From assembly GCA_937902285.1 (NCBI GenBank), contig CALGTB010000164.1, positions 1 through 6,355 of the forward strand: 6,355 nt of DNA, read 5' to 3'. Source of the DNA: an uncultured Actinomycetes bacterium (GTDB lineage: Bacteria; Actinomycetota; Actinomycetes; S36-B12). The notes beneath the pieces were generated by a model. It saw only the letters and a list, made by a program, of their open reading frames with translations, did not search any database and was not told the DNA's origin. Of the stretch, positions 5,617-6,355 are shown one piece after another. The translations under genes were made by a program, and so were the position numbers. Numbering within the stretch: the stretch's first letter is position 1; the number at the start of each line of letters is the position of its first letter.

Positions 5617-6050
5617 CGGCACAGGTGCATGGTCAGGCCTACGGGGTGCGGTCGATGGTGGCGCCGCTGCGTCGCGTGGCCGTTCGGCCTCCGTCCGCCC
5701 GCGGCGACTACCCCGTCGCGCATTGGTCGCAGCCGCTCGATCTCGACCTGCTCGCCCAGCAGCACACGGCGTTCACCGGGCTGCTCGTGCGGCTCGGCTG
5801 CGACGTCGAGGTGCTGTCGCCCGCCGACGACATGCCGGATGCCTGCTTCGTCTACGACCCCGCGTTCGTGGTGCCCGGCGGCGTGATCGAGCTGCGAGGA
5901 GCCAAGGCCGTGCGCGCCGGAGAGCCGCCGCTGCTGGCGACCCAGCTCGTGGATCTCGGGGTCCCGCTGCTCGGCCGGCTGACGCGCTATCGCGGCTGGC
6001 TCAGGCCTATTCCGCCGCCATCGCCAGGCCCGGCACCGGGGCGTTGGTGA
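5613..6050 (+). pseudogene. Dimethylargininase/arginine deiminase-type enzyme, truncated after about residue 124
   Basis: The first 124 residues look like the N-terminal part of a dimethylargininase (DDAH) or related amidinohydrolase, enzymes that hydrolyse the guanidino group of arginine derivatives. Supporting patterns are MVAPLRRVAVRPP (15-27), the DACFVYDPAFVV segment holding the substrate-side acidic residues, then LRGAKAVRAGEP and LGVPLLGRLT. Family members run about 250-290 residues, and after GRLT one expects an ADGGD-type motif and later the catalytic His and Cys. Here the frame instead runs into Arg/Pro/Gly-rich residues (RYRGWLRPIPPPSPG) and stops at 6048-6050, so the fragment cannot be active. 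The GTG start overlaps the previous stop by four bases. The break coincides with a composition change and with the end of an unrelated gene on the other strand, which suggests an assembly or library join rather than natural decay. Confidence 0.65.
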
Positions 6051-6355
6051 TCGCGCTCATCCGCTCACGCACGTCGAAGATGCGGATCTGCATCTTCGCA
6101 AGATAGGACGGGTCCTTGAGGTAGTTCGGGACGATGTCGCGCTCGACGATCGACGCCGGAATTTTCCAGTAGGGGTTGAAGTTGATGTCGCTTACCGTGC
6201 TGATCAGGGTGGGCGAGGGACGCTCGAGCTTGCCGACCACGATGTTGTGGCGCGAATAGACGGTATTGTACTGAACCGTTTCCAGCTGCGTGCCGGGAAT
6301 GTTCACGAGGATGTACCGGTCGCCCAGACCTTCGACATAGGCCTCGATACGGGGA
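6007..6355 (-). pseudogene. L,D-transpeptidase-like protein fragment of foreign appearance, both ends missing
   Basis: The open minus-strand frame enters from the right edge and ends at a TAG at 6009-6007. It reads through RIEAYVEGLGDRYILVNIPG, YSRHNIVVGKLERPSPTL, INFNPYWKIPASIVERDIVP and DPSYLAKMQIRIFD. This matches the segment before the catalytic site of YcbB/YkuD-type L,D-transpeptidases, which cross-link peptidoglycan in the periplasm of Gram-negative bacteria; the wording is most like alphaproteobacterial members. The catalytic SHGC region, expected later in the chain, is absent. Recognisable similarity stops at about 6073, and the last 21 residues (from VRERMSAITN) are not what the family shows there. 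GC content from 6061 is about 59% by hand count, against about 70% elsewhere. The GTG (Val) at 6306 lies mid-protein and is not the true start. It is probably a misjoined sequence. Confidence 0.6.

Noticed and set aside
6007..6306. A complete 99-residue protein starting at 6306.
   Set aside because: The frame stays open to the window edge with matching L,D-transpeptidase-like sequence upstream, so 6306 is an internal valine codon.
1..6355. CRISPR array, transposase, integrase, phage genes or toxin-antitoxin pair.
   Set aside because: No spaced direct repeats, terminal inverted repeats or matching protein motifs were seen on either strand.

Overview
The window looks like chromosomal DNA from a high-GC Gram-positive bacterium, probably an actinobacterium and possibly of the Micrococcales. 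Hand counts on sample lines of positions 583-5980 give about 68-72% GC with strong G/C third-position bias. Two genes have a TANNNT -10 box exactly six bases before the start codon, the typical layout of actinobacterial leaderless mRNAs. The tRNA does not encode its CCA end. The genus is an inference; no marker fixes it.

Layout. At the left edge (minus strand) is the N-terminus of an exported protein. About 490 bases without a convincing gene follow, holding several small palindromes and probably the trpB control region. Then come a stand-alone tryptophan synthase beta chain of the TrpB2 type (583-1956, +), a 12-segment polysaccharide flippase-like membrane protein (2016-3242, +), and a short nucleosidase of the MTA/SAH type (3244-3816, -) that converges on the flippase with one base between their stop codons. 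Diverging from the nucleosidase is a single-pass, mostly extracytoplasmic protein of unknown function (3850-4983, +) with an apparent internal duplication. Next are a tRNA-Ser(UGA) gene (5044-5128, +), a small membrane protein resembling the CrtO glycosyl-carotenoid acyltransferase family (5152-5616, +), and the N-terminal third of a dimethylargininase/arginine deiminase-type enzyme (from 5613, +), which overlaps it by four bases.

The right end does not belong with the rest. Between about 5985 and 6072 the deiminase-like gene loses its family sequence. From 6073 to the edge, the minus strand encodes part of an L,D-transpeptidase-like protein of proteobacterial appearance at about 59% GC. Both genes are cut at the same place and neither keeps its catalytic residues. 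The simplest explanation is a chimeric contig or library join; a real insertion or rearrangement is less likely.

The genes are mostly unrelated housekeeping or accessory functions: amino acid metabolism, envelope polysaccharide export, nucleoside salvage and a tRNA. Only the CrtO-like/deiminase pair is clearly coupled. I see no phage, CRISPR array, insertion sequence or defence system, and no convincing new multi-gene system. The points most worth a second look are the end junction, the leaderless promoters, the palindromes before trpB, and the duplicated domain in the 3850-4983 protein.
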